Of a stretch of DNA of 64,000 nucleotides, positions 25,301 to 35,822 are shown in pieces. The stretch is taken from positions 10,886,917-10,950,916 of the forward strand of contig NC_033633.1 of assembly GCF_001540865.1 (NCBI RefSeq), given 5' to 3'. The stretch comes from Ananas comosus (Eukaryota; Streptophyta; Magnoliopsida; Poales; Bromeliaceae). Both the position numbers and the translations under genes were made by a program. The notes under the pieces are model-generated. The model did not search any database. It was given only the letters and a program-made list of their open reading frames with translations, and was not told where the DNA came from. Numbering within the stretch: position 1 is the stretch's first letter; every line of letters starts with the position of its first letter.

Positions 25301-26568
25301 ATTTTAAATACACCGTGAAAGTACAGTTGCTTCTGCAAAAACACTTAAAAAGTTCGGGAGCATCAGCCCATTGGTGGAAGTTGGTTTAATTGTACGAAAG
25401 TTATCCTACAGTTATACTTTTGTAGGTAAAAGGGTATTTACATAAGAAATTAAGTTTTTGACTGGTATATATATGAAAATCCCGATTTTTTTCGGCCATA
25501 AATATGTATATATCTTCTGTACAGGCATAGATACAAATATCTCTTATATTATACATTTACTTGGGTTAAATTGGTGATTGAATAATAATTTGGCTCATCT
25601 GCTTCGTGCTAGACAGTAATTCATTGCTTTACTCCGTCGAATGAGACATGAAAATATTTTGGGTATTGAACTTGTAGTTTACTGCTCTAGAGAAATGTTT
25701 TGAGCAACGTGGCCGAGATAATTGTCTTTTTTACGCACATTTTAGGTTTACTAATAATATGTTTGATAGATTAAGCCTCCATATATTCCTGAGCATTGGT
25801 TTTAATTATGAAGTAATCTCTCTCTCTCTTTGCAGGTTCAACATAGATTTGAATCACTCAAGAAGCGGAAGGATCCAGGTAGCTTCAGCGAGCAAGGTAA
25901 GGAAACAAAAATACTCTCGCAGATAATCTCGTAACAATCCAGTAGACCGTTTTTAGCTGTAGCAGTATACATTTTATAATGTAGCAAAATGCACCATGAT
26001 GCCCCTAGGTTTGTATCAAAATTAAACATGCAATATTCACGAGAAAAAAATTTCCAACTCAATGCTTCAGATTTAGATGAGAGAATACTGAAACAGCAGC
26101 AAGAGGAGGAAGAGCGGAAGCGCCAACGTCGAGAGCGGAAGAAAGAGAAGAAGGTTAGTAAGCTCCCAATGATGTTCAACTTATCCGGTCCGGACGGATC
26201 TTAGATAGTTTCTCAACTGGAATTATTTGTTTAAAACATATGCTTGAGTGATGAGATCTTATACTGCGGCGACTGGTGAGTTACAGAAGGAGGGGCCTAT
26301 GAAACCAAAACCAATTTGAGATACTTTGTTGTGTACAGTGGAGGATGAATATCACATTACACTATTCAACGCATTAGTTAGCGAATCGAGAGATTTTTAG
26401 TTCTTCATGCTTTACGTATTAAATTGGGTTAGTCTTCGCGGAAACTAATAAGCTGAGCTCGTGGCGCAGCAAAAGGAGAAGGCCGCGCAAGACGAAGAAG
26501 CGGAGGATGCTGATCCCGACGTCGCCGCCATGATGGGATTCGGAGGATTCCGCTCGTCAAAGAAGTGA
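22347..26568 (+). CDS. ZMAT2: ZMAT2/Snu23-like zinc finger protein of the U4/U6.U5 tri-snRNP, 207 aa
   Basis: Ten coding exons: 22347-22367, 22724-22810, 22890-22914, 23101-23183, 23884-23916, 24962-25040, 25127-25179, 25836-25896, 26071-26153, 26470-26568. Phases close to 207 aa. The family (yeast Snu23, human ZMAT2) is a component of the spliceosomal B complex in the nucleus. The N-terminus has the conserved '[22 protein letters not shown]' type segment. A matrin/U1-type C2H2 finger follows: C88, C91, H104, H110. A charged E/K/R-rich helix leads to the C-terminus, which ends in '[11 protein letters not shown]' and SSKK, as in the family. The start is the first in-frame ATG and gives the expected N-terminus. 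Confidence 0.92.
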
Positions 26569-28660
26569 TTCTTTCCGTCACCGCGGAGGGAGGCCCCAGT
26601 TATCAACACCCTGAAGCCCATATACTGAATCATCTCGCGTGCGGCGCAGTTTGTAGTTGTCATCTTAGCGGGGGTTAAAATATGCGACCGCAGCTGCTTA
26701 TTCGGTGTTATTAGATCTGGGGACAGGACATGAATTTCTTGATCTTGCTAAACTAAAGGCAGGCTTTTTGTAGGTTTTTTTTTTTTTTTTTTTTTTTGCA
26801 TTTTCTTGTTCTGTCAAATTTGTAATGTTAATCTTGTATATCCAATGGTGGTAAAATGTTGCAGTTAGCTATTATGCGATTTGTGACTCTCAAATGTTCT
26901 CCTTTTTTTTTTATTTTTAGGCCAAGTTTTTTGATATTCTACATGCTCTATTGAGAAAAGCTTTATTTAGGCTTAAAGTGCTTGTAAACTCCGTAACCGA
27001 TTCAGCAAACTTTCTTATTTATCCCTTTTAGAAGGTTAATATAAAAATGCTCTTCAACGTTTTAAGTTTTTTTAAATATATTATTTTTATAAAATTATTA
27101 TTTTGTCCTTTTAAATACTGTTATCGATTTTTGTTGATTTTTTTTATTTGCTCTTTAAGTTAAGAACAAAATTTTTTGCCTTTTTAAATATATTCTTTTA
27201 TAGTCACCAATCTTGTTTATTATTCTTAAGTTAGGAACAAAGGAGCTATTTTGATTTTTTTAAAACTTTGGTAGAAATTTAATTCGAATTTAATCTGAGA
27301 TAACTTAATCGGTAACATCAGCAGATTATTTTTTAATAATGGATAAATATACGAGGAATATATTTGAAACAAAAAAAAAATAGAGAGGAATGTATTTGAA
27401 ACAAAAAAAATAGAGGTATATAAAATATTTTGAAAATTTTGAAGGGTATATAGGTAATTATCCTCAAATAGTACAGTCCCATCTCCCTTAAGTGGCCCAC
27501 TTTAAAAGAAGAGACTGTTTAGTTGTTTGTAGTTATATCTCTGTATTGCACTTATAACTATATATATAGATTCAAATCTACTGTTTAATTTAATGTATTT
27601 GAATTTAATTGCTTCAATTGCAACAAATGTAACTACACCTAAATTACTCGCCATTTTACTTGCAATCGCCTTTTTTTTCAAAAAAAAAAAAATGTATATG
27701 TATTTTGTGTAATGAGGATAATCTAACTATCTCATATTATATAAAATGATAAAGTTTTATAAATCCACTTTTCAACTGCATACACCAACCAAAAACCTAA
27801 GGCATCTAAACAATACATACCATCATAATAAGTATCAAAATTTGAAGCCAAAGAAGTTTTTTCTTCAGAGGAGAAACACTTACTTTGTTGGCATCTGATT
27901 GAGTATAAACATATCCTGCATCTCTCTCTCTCTCTCTCTACCTTGAATAGGTTTCTGTAAGCCAATGCTGCTGCTGCTACTTCATTCTTCATCCCTACCA
28001 AAGGCGAAAAGCAGGATTAGAGAAGCAGTGAGATTAATTAAACCTAAGTTTTTCGAAAACAACTTCAACCGCGGTCTCGCCTACGATCTACAATTACAAT
28101 CCTTCTCTTTTCCCTTTCTTTCTCTTCCTCACTTCCCCAGGATTTTGTGTTAACAGTTTTACATTAATTCAGATAACAATAACTTAAAAGGCATCTTTAC
28201 ATGATTATGATTGTTTCTTTCAGAAGCAATAGCAAAGCCAAGGTGCATACCATCATCATAACCATTGAGAATCATCATTTGAAGCCACAAGAGTTGTTCT
28301 CCGCATTTTCTTCTTCCTTGGTAATAGTCTCCTGAGGAGAAACAATCTCACTTGAATAGCTTCTCATTGAAGAGTATATGTCTTCATTCTTCATCCCCCC
28401 GGGAAACGTAAAGAGTAGGATTTATTAAGATTAAATCCAATCTATCCCTCATCTTATTCTCGGTCATGAACACTCGAAGCTTAGTAAGCTCTTTTTCCAG
28501 CTTTTGCTTTTGGAGTCTAGAAGCTCGTTTCAGCTTATCTTCGTAGGAAAATCTTCAAGATTTCTATGTTCCTCAAAATCTTTAGCTTCTGGTCCTCAGT
28601 GTAGAGAAGCTTTTTCAGAAGCCAGGCCGAACAGACGCCAAGTATCTCTGTATATTCATC
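26569..28660. other. 3' UTR and spacer with partial fold-back MITE
   Basis: The first 350 bases are probably the ZMAT2 3' UTR. About 26985-27465 resembles the fold-back family of 14309-14812 (ends 'gggtatataggtaattatcc'). A short CT run lies at 27920-27939. From about 28150 on, sequence is probably the 3' flank of the minus-strand PPR gene. No further gene is recognised. Confidence 0.5.
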
Positions 28661-30063
28661 TCAACCCCCATTTGATTCTACCGAGCTCTGCCCCGCCACC
28701 TTGCGAACGCTCCTCTCCTTCATCAAATGCCTCACCTCCTCGGACTCCGCCCACCGACCCATAGCCGCGTAAAGATTCCCCAACAAAGTATAATTCCCCG
28801 AATTCCACGGCTCGAGCTCTATGAGCTCCTTGACGGCCACCTCCCTAGCTCTCCGTAGCTCCGGCAGGCACTCAGCAGCGCCCCCCAAATCGCCGCATTT
28901 GGCCTCATCGGCATTCTTCGGACTAGCTCATAAGCCTCCTTAAGACACCCACATTTCCCCAAGAGATCCACCATACACCCGTAATGCTCGATCTTCGGCT
29001 CGATCTTGTACTCTAAACTCATCGATCGGAACAACTCTCGGCCCTTATCCACCAATCCGGCATGGGTACAGCATCCGATGAGCCCTAGAAATGTCGTCAA
29101 ATTCGGCTTCGCGCCTCTCCTCCGCATTTCGTCGAACAGACCAAGGCCGAGCTCCCCGCACCCGTTGAACGCCGATCCATTGATCATGGCGTTGTAAGTG
29201 ACCACGCTCCGCTCCGGCATTTCGTCGAACGCCCTCCGAGCGCTCGCCAAATCGCCGCACTTGCAGTACATATCGACGATCGAGTTGCCGACGTTGACGG
29301 CGGAGCTGAGGAGCCCGGTCCTCCTCGCGCGGTGATGGATCCAGCGCCCGAGGTCCAAATTCCCGGCGCGCGCGCACACGGGGAGGACGGTGGCCAGAGT
29401 CGCGTCGTCGGGCTCGAGCCCGGAGCGCTCGACGAACTCCACGAACAGCTCCAGAGCGTCGGCGTCGCGGCCGCAGCGGGACAGCCCGTTGAGCATGGAG
29501 TTCCAGGTGACGACGTTGCGGCGCCGGGGGTGCATGCCGCGGAAGACGCGGAGCCCGGCCGCAAAATCGCCTCTTTTGCAGTGCCCGTTGATCAAGAGGT
29601 TGAAGGCGACGGGGTGGTCGCCGAGGGGCAATTCGTCGAACAGGTGGTGGGCGGAGGCCATGGGGACGAGGGCGGGGGCGGCGTAGGCGTCGAGGAGGGC
29701 GACGGCGATGGAGGGGTGGGAGAGGAGGCCGAGGCGGAGGGCGAGGGCGTGGAGGGCGCGGGAGGTGTGGGGGGAGAGGGAGGAGGATTTGAGGAGGGGG
29801 GTGAGGAAGAGTGGGGAGAGGGGGAGGGAGCGGCGGCGGAGGAGGGAGAAGAGGGAGAGGGAGAGGGAGAGGGAGAGGGATTTGAGGGTGGAGGAGAAGA
29901 GGAGCGGGGAGGGGGAGGGGTGGCGGAGGAGGAGGCGGAGCGCGAACCCGTGGACCGAGCGGTCGCCGTCGCCGGCGCCGCCGAGGAGGCCGAGGACGCG
30001 GCGCTCCGCCGCGCGCAGCAGCTCCCAACCCTCGCCGCCGGGGCGGCGGCGGCGGCGGCGCAT
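28661..30063 (-). CDS. Pentatricopeptide repeat protein, PLS class with E domain, one frameshift
   Basis: PPR proteins bind organellar RNA and direct editing, splicing or stability in plastids or mitochondria. The ATG at 30063 opens an intronless frame with an Arg-rich N-terminus. PLS-type repeats follow, recognisable by words such as 'NVVTWNSMLNGLSRCG', 'VGNSIVDMYCKCGDL', 'SVVTYNAMINGSAFNG' and 'IEHYGCMVDLLGKCG'. The frame reaches IWGALLSACRSYGELG and then shifts: the E-domain (VAVKELIELEPWNSGNYTLL...) continues in the next frame to a stop at 28661. A one-base loss in a G-rich run at about 28840-28845 explains it. Without the shift the protein would be about 467 aa. It may be a sequencing error or a true mutation removing the E domain. 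GC content is very high in the N-terminal half. No DYW domain is present. Confidence 0.85.
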
Positions 30064-30138
30064 AGTTTGCGGCGCAGCGTGGCGCGGAGTGCGGAATTTG
30101 GGGAAGGGCGTGTGTTCTCAACTGGGACTTGTTTGGTT

Positions 30139-30141
<3 letters not shown>

Positions 30142-30183
<42 letters not shown>
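30142..30183. repeat. Poly-A tract of about 40 bases
   Basis: A nearly pure A run follows a short T run (30136-30145), about 80 bp upstream of the PPR start. Seen from the gene strand it is a T-rich leader or promoter stretch. Confidence 0.85.
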
Positions 30184-30184
<1 letters not shown>

Positions 30185-30228
30185 GGAGAAAGGTAAAATT
30201 ATTTTTTTTTCCAAATTATATTCATCTG

Positions 30229-30577
30229 TACTTAGAAATGCAAATAGAGCAGAGCTGGAGGCATCGGAAGACGGAAAGGGATTGCAACCCTCGTCTGTGT
30301 TTAAAAATGCAAATAGAGCAGAGCCGGAGGCATCGGGAGACGGGAAGGGATTGCAACCCTCGTCTGTGTTTAGAAATGCAAATAGAGCAGAGCCGGAGGC
30401 ATCGAGAGACGGGAAGGGATTGCAACCCTCGTCTGTGTTTAGAAATGCAAATAGAGCAGAGCCGGAGGCATCGAGAGACGGGAAGGGATTGCAACCCTCG
30501 TCTGTGCCTAGAAATGCAAACAGAGCAGAGCCGGAGGCGTTCGGAGACGGGAAGGGATTGCAACCCTCTCCTGCCGC
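30229..30577. repeat. 69-bp tandem repeat, five copies
   Basis: The word caaatagagca recurs at 30241, 30310, 30379, 30448 and 30517, exactly every 69 bases. Each unit contains 'ggaggcatcg' and 'gggattgcaaccctc'. Because 69 is 23 codons, several frames stay open on both strands; I regard these as repeat artefacts. The array lies upstream of the minus-strand PPR gene. Confidence 0.95.
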
Positions 30578-30806
30578 TTCCAGTGTATATTTGCTCAGTG
30601 CAAGCGCACGCCTTAGCGGTAGGGCTGTCAATTCAACTTGTTGTTTGTGAGTCCGTTCGCGTTCCCATTAGGCTCAAAAATAAGATAGATATAATCGTTG
30701 GTTTAATGAACTAAGCTGAATACAAACTGAATTTTTCAGCTCAAAATATTAACAAGCCAAATATAAGTTGGAGCTGGCTCGCTCATGTTCGCCTCATATA
30801 GCTCGA

Positions 30807-30868
<62 letters not shown>

Positions 30869-30996
30869 CGACTAGAATACTATCAACCCTTTAATTATTT
30901 TTATCTATTAGATTATACTATTCAACCAACCATTCACTCAACCCTAAAAGCGCACATCATCCTAACAGCACATTACTCCTAATAGTACAGTAGTTC

Positions 30997-31069
<73 letters not shown>

Positions 31070-31975
31070 ATCAAAAAAATTTTAGCTTTAGATCTTCCTT
31101 TTAATAAAAAAATCAATAATAATGATGATTATTTATAAGACCCATTATTGTGGATGATTCAAAAATTAGTAAAGTAGAATATCTTAGTGCTTCCAAAAGC
31201 ACCCAGCAAAACTTTATATATATTATAAATTTTTATCCTTTGAATTTTAGGTCAACCCCAATACAAAGAAACCTATATTTTATAAATTACAATTATTAAA
31301 TTAAAATTCTAATTTTCTTTCAACTTCTCACCCAAATAGTAAGCCTGACAATCTAACTTGCGGTTCGCACGATATANTCAAAAAAATTTTAGCTTTAGAT
31401 CTTCCTTTTAATAAAAAAATCAATAATAATGATGATTATTTATAAGACCCATTATTGTGGATGATTCAAAAAATAGTAAGCCTGACAATCTAACTTGCGG
31501 CTCGCACGATATATTAACAAATCAGCTCATGTTCGACTCGTTTATACATATGCATTCGCCCGATATATTAACAAATCAGCTCATGTTCGTTTATACATAT
31601 ATATCCGCATCACTAGTTTAGTGATACAGCATCCAAACACAACTAAGCATTTTCCCTTATCCTTCATAGTTAAATAATCGAAACACAAAGTGCTCAAACA
31701 ATCACCCTACATGTTCACAACAACAACCAAAACAAAGCTTAGGATGGAAACAGTACAAAGTTCAGAGGATGCTTGTTTTTTCTGTGTTACTATTGAATCA
31801 TAAATCAGATGCAGTTTCATCATCAGACAAAGTTCCCACACAATCAAGTAAAAGAAGATCATCCAACAACACTACTGCACGCGGTTTAGTGCCGTTTACA
31901 TTCTAAATGAGTTCGTGGCAACCAAAGCATATATTTTGTAATTTCCGAATCCCCCGAATGTCCAGAAACTAATGT
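30578..31975. other. Repeat-rich spacer with microsatellites and a split duplication
   Basis: It holds gctcg-type MITE remnants (30618-30810), an (AT)n run (30808-30865), a (CT)n(AT)n run (31002-31068), and a duplicated segment around the N at 31377. The part next to 31976 is probably the 3' UTR of the TMEM205-like gene. Confidence 0.7.
31070..31510. repeat. Direct duplication either side of a single N
   Basis: About 94 bp starting tcaaaaaaattttagcttta occur at 31070 and at 31378. A second shared block, 'atagtaagcctgacaatcta' onward, occurs at about 31338-31376 and 31472-31510. In the left copy about 170 bp separate the two blocks; in the right copy they are adjacent. The N at 31377 is the exact meeting point. 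Confidence 0.85.
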
Positions 31976-33824
31976 TCAGAACTGAATTTTACCAGCCAAG
32001 TACCAGGAATGCATGGCGAGGCTGCCGAATGCCAAAATGTTGGCGAGTGACGACAGTCCGTGGATCATCCCGAACTTCTTGTTCATCGCAGCGAGATTGG
32101 GGTTCGACTTCGCCACTTCCACGTTCTTCGACCATCCGACTTCTTCGCCGATGCTCAGATCTCTCTCGATTTTGTGCCTCTTCTTCATCATCTGTGGCCA
32201 AAAATAACAGTCAAAACGTTTAATCCCTGTTTAACATGTGGCCGACTAAGGTAAAGGCTGAAATATAACAAAATTTACAAAAATAAAGCGTCAAAGGATC
32301 GAATTGACGAGTACAATAATGCTAATGCTTTACCAAATTCTCTTTTCAAAGAAGAAAGACAGGTTATATGATCAATAAGAAAAGAATCTGGCCTCAAACT
32401 AGTAACAGGCCGGTACTAATGAGGGTAAATAGGATATATAATCCGACAAATCAAAAGGAATTCAAGAACCTGGTATTCTAATAGCACGACAATCACACAA
32501 AGAAAGGTTTTTAAACTTTTCTTGCTTCAATCACTTATTAAATAGTCGGCAATAAAGTCAAGAGCACATTTTGACAATCTAACACTCCCTGTAGTTCTCT
32601 CTTTTCAAACCTTTGAATGGTAGAATCATACTAAGGAAACGCAAAAAGCAACACATATTACTTGCAAGGCAAAAATAGATATAAGGAACAGCAAGTGTGG
32701 TAGTTATATTATATTTAGAGATAATAAATCTAATGTTGCAACACCAAATCGCAGATTGTGCTTTACCATATTAAGGACATGCCGCTTGATCATAGATAGT
32801 AGTTACCATCAACAGGACAATCACACAAAGAAAGGTTATTTACACACCCTTATTTGACAAAAAAAAAAGAAGAAGAAACGGGCAAAGAGTACATTTTGAC
32901 CATCTAGTACTTGTCCTTAAATTCTCTTGTGATTCCTTTGAATAAAATATCATAATAAGAATATAATTTGATCGAGCAACACATAAAATCAACACAAATT
33001 ACTTGTAACGAAAGAACGAGAACATTCCAATAAATCAGCAGGAACTCTCAGAAAACTGATGATCCATTTGCATCGAAAAGTGTTACCTCGATAGTCATGG
33101 GAGTGAAGACGAGGAGGTTGGAGAGATCGAAGCCGAGGGCGGCGACGAGAAACCCTAGCTGGTAGTGCTCCAGTGAAGAGGCCGACTTCCACGGGTGTAG
33201 ATAAGCGAATGCCGCTACAGAGACCGCCGCGCATACCGAAACCAACATGAAGTACGCCGGAAACATCTTGCTTTGTAGATTCCCGAACTGGTGCCTCGGC
33301 AAGTTCCTTCATAATTTTTTTTTGTTCAACCGAAAAATCAAGTAAAAATCAACATAATTCATCATAAAATCCGATTTACATAGGAAGAACTTATCCCGAT
33401 TACTAAAATGATGGGAGTTTCGACAAGAAATCAACTACTAAAACAGAAAAAATCAACTGAATTTTCAGAAAATGTGAGATTAATTTGAATTTAACTAGCA
33501 AATCAACAAAATCCATCAGGGTTTCACATTCCCCACCCCCCTATTTCTGTAGAAACATATAAAAAATCACTTAAAAAACGAAGAAAAAGGGAAATAACAA
33601 TCACACCAAAATGAAATCCCCTAAGATTTCAGCAAAAAGTTGAGATTTTTCCAAACAATATCACAAAAATTTGGGACCAATTCCACTACTAACGCAATTT
33701 TTTTGAGAAAAATATTACAAAAATCACTGAAAAAAAAGGCAAAGAAATTGGAAGAGATCGGCGAGGTGAGGATGTAGTAGTTGTAGTAGCAGTAGTAGTA
33801 ACAGGAAGATACTCGTTTTTTTCC

Positions 33825-33863
<39 letters not shown>

Positions 33864-34287
33864 GACAAAATTGAGATTTTTCGTGACAACATCACAAAAT
33901 TCGAGACTAATTTCGCTACCAACGCAATTCTATGCAGAAAAAAACTATAAAAAAGTCACTCAAACAAAAAAGGACAAAAAGGGGGAACAAAAAACACAAC
34001 AAATGGGTACGTCTTAAGGACAGGAATCGAACGGAAGGGATCAACAACAAGCACATCAACAACAACAACAACAACAACAACACGCACTTGAACATGACGA
34101 TGCCCCCGATGAAGGTGACCCAGAGGGCGGCGCCCCAGGCGGTGGCGAAGCAGAGGAGGTGGGCGAGCTTCGCGGCGGATACGGCGATCGCCGGCGAGTC
34201 CGGCCCCGACCCGAGCACGTCCGGTGCGAACACCACCCCCACGGCCAGGAACGCCACCGCCGTAAGGAACCGCGTCGCCCACCCCAT
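31976..34287 (-). CDS. TMEM205-like (DUF4149) membrane protein, 211 aa
   Basis: Three exons on the minus strand: 34088-34287, 33087-33306 and 31976-32191. Phases close to 211 aa. The protein starts MGWATRFLTAVAFLAV, with four hydrophobic segments predicted: near residues 5-24, 45-65, 81-105 and 118-135, and a further short one near the C-terminus. Landmarks are 'FATAWGAALWVTFIGGIVMF' in the first exon and 'QSKMFPAYFML' and 'NLLVFTPMTIE' in the second, all typical of the TMEM205 domain. The last exon carries a basic loop (MMKKRHKIERD) and 'KKFGMIHGLSSLANI'. The function in plants is not established; it is an integral membrane protein. Introns contain a (CT)n run (33830-33859). The start ATG at 34287 is preceded by a CGA/CGT-rich leader. 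Confidence 0.85.
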
Positions 34288-34423
34288 CGCGACGACGACG
34301 ACGACGACGAAGAGGAGGAGCAATACGAATTCTAGGGTTAGGGTTTCGCGGAGAGAGAATGAGTGTGCTTGTGTGTGTGTGTGTGTGTGTAGGGGTGGGT
34401 CGGTGGGACGAAAACAATAAGGG

Positions 34424-34773
34424 TAAATTTCAAATACCACCCCGGGTTTTCGTAATTTCTCACTTTAGTACTCTATAATTTAAAGTGTATTGAGTTAGTA
34501 TCCTATTGTTTCATTTTTATCTTTCCGTCGGTTTTTTTGTTAATATTTTATTAAATTATATACAAAAAATTTCAGATGTCCTATCTAGATTTATTAAATA
34601 TTTATTTTAGTACCCTTTAGTTTTAACTTTATTATTAATTTAATGAAAAAAATTAGTGAAATCGATAATAAAAAAATAAAAATAAAATCACAGAATAGTA
34701 AATTGATATACTTTAACTACAGAATATTATAATGATAAAATGTGAAACTATAGAGATGATATTTGAAGTTTTT
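34424..34773. mobile_element. Fold-back MITE, copy 1
   Basis: The left arm reads gtaaatttcaaataccacc, then ttctcactttagtactctat; the right arm contains the complement (actacagaat... tgaaac... gatatttgaagtttt). Arms of roughly 100 bp pair imperfectly. It starts about 140 bp upstream of the TMEM205-like ATG, so it probably lies in or beside the promoter. Confidence 0.7.
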
Positions 34774-34851
34774 CCAAAGAATAAAGAGGATGGGAATGGG
34801 CGAAGAGTTGGTTGGGGGTCGTTGTGCTTTAAATTGATTATTATTATTATT

Positions 34852-35197
34852 ATTGAACTTCAAAAACCCCTGTGGTTTCGTAGTTTCTCACTTTACCCCC
34901 ATGTGGTTTAAAATATATCAATTTGCCCCCCTGTGGTTTCGTTTTTATCTTTTCAGTAGCTTTTTCGTTAATATTTCATTAAATTATATACAAAAAACTT
35001 CAAATACTCATCTAGATTTATCAAATATTCACTTTAGTACCCTTTAATTTTAACTTTATCACTAATTTAAAAAAAATAATGAAATTGATAAAAAAAAAGA
35101 GAAAAAAAAAAACCACAGAGGGGCAAATTGATACATAAACCACAGGGAGGCAAAGTGAGAAAATACGAAACCATAGGGGGGTTTTGAAGTTTTCCCT
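34852..35197. mobile_element. Fold-back MITE, copy 2
   Basis: Same family as 34424-34773: left arm aacttcaaaaacccctgtgg with ttctcacttta, right arm aggcaaagtgagaaaatacg and ttttgaagttttccc. The two copies are only 78 bp apart in the same orientation. An ATT run follows (35198-35226). Confidence 0.75.
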
Positions 35198-35337
35198 TAT
35201 TATTATTATTATCATTATTATTATTGTGTTATTTAGAATGAATTGGTTTTTCAAAGCACTTTTTATAAAACCACATCCAAAAATTTGACAATTTATTTAT
35301 ATTTTGTGCTGGACTAAGAGCTTGTTTGTTTTGCCCG

Positions 35338-35822
35338 GGTCGGAACAAATCTAAACTTGTGAGTTCTGATCATATGTATAATATCGGTTATATTTGATCC
35401 CTGCTTTGCTGCGATAAAAGACAAAGTCGCACTTCCACGTCATACATGAAATGTTTTGTTGGGGTCGAAACTTGTGAGTTCCGATCATATGCATGATATC
35501 GATTACGTCTGATCTCTACTTTGTTGCGATAAAAGACAAAGTCGTACTTCCACGTCATACATGAAATATTTTGCTAGGGTCAAAATAAGTCGAAACTTGT
35601 GAGTTCCGATTATACGCGGGATATCGGATACGGCCGATCTCTGCTTTGCTGCGATAAAGGGCAAAGTCACACTTCCATGTCATACATGAAATGTTTTGTT
35701 CGGGTCGAAACAAGTCGAAACTTGTGAGTTCCGATCATACGCATGATATCGAATACAGGCCGATTTCTGCTTTGATGCGATAATGGATGAAGTCGCACTT
35801 TCACGTCATACATGAAATCGGG
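35338..35822. repeat. 125-bp tandem repeat, four copies
   Basis: The word cttgtgagtt recurs at 35356, 35471, 35596 and 35721 (spacing 115, 125, 125). Each unit holds 'gatatcg', 'ctgctttg.tgcgataa' and 'cacgtcatacatgaaat'. Copies are diverged by several substitutions. The first spacing is 10 bp shorter because 'aaataagtcg' is missing. No coding frame runs through it. Confidence 0.93.

Noticed and set aside
29332..30196. Long plus-strand Gly/Glu-rich and Arg-rich frames
   Set aside because: They are antisense shadows of the PPR gene caused by its high GC content.
30229..30577. Regular repeats considered as a CRISPR array
   Set aside because: The units are head-to-tail without unique spacers, in a plant nuclear genome; it is a minisatellite.
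29045..30631. A 528-codon open frame on the minus strand, longer than the PPR frame itself
   Set aside because: It is the alternative frame of the GC-rich PPR sequence joined to the 69-bp repeat, whose length divisible by three keeps it open. It encodes Pro/Arg-rich low complexity, while the other frame has clear PPR repeats.
33932..34420. Plus-strand frame of 162 codons across the TMEM205-like first exon
   Set aside because: Antisense of a GC-rich exon with (CAA)n and (CGA)n runs; the minus strand gives the membrane protein with closed splice phases.
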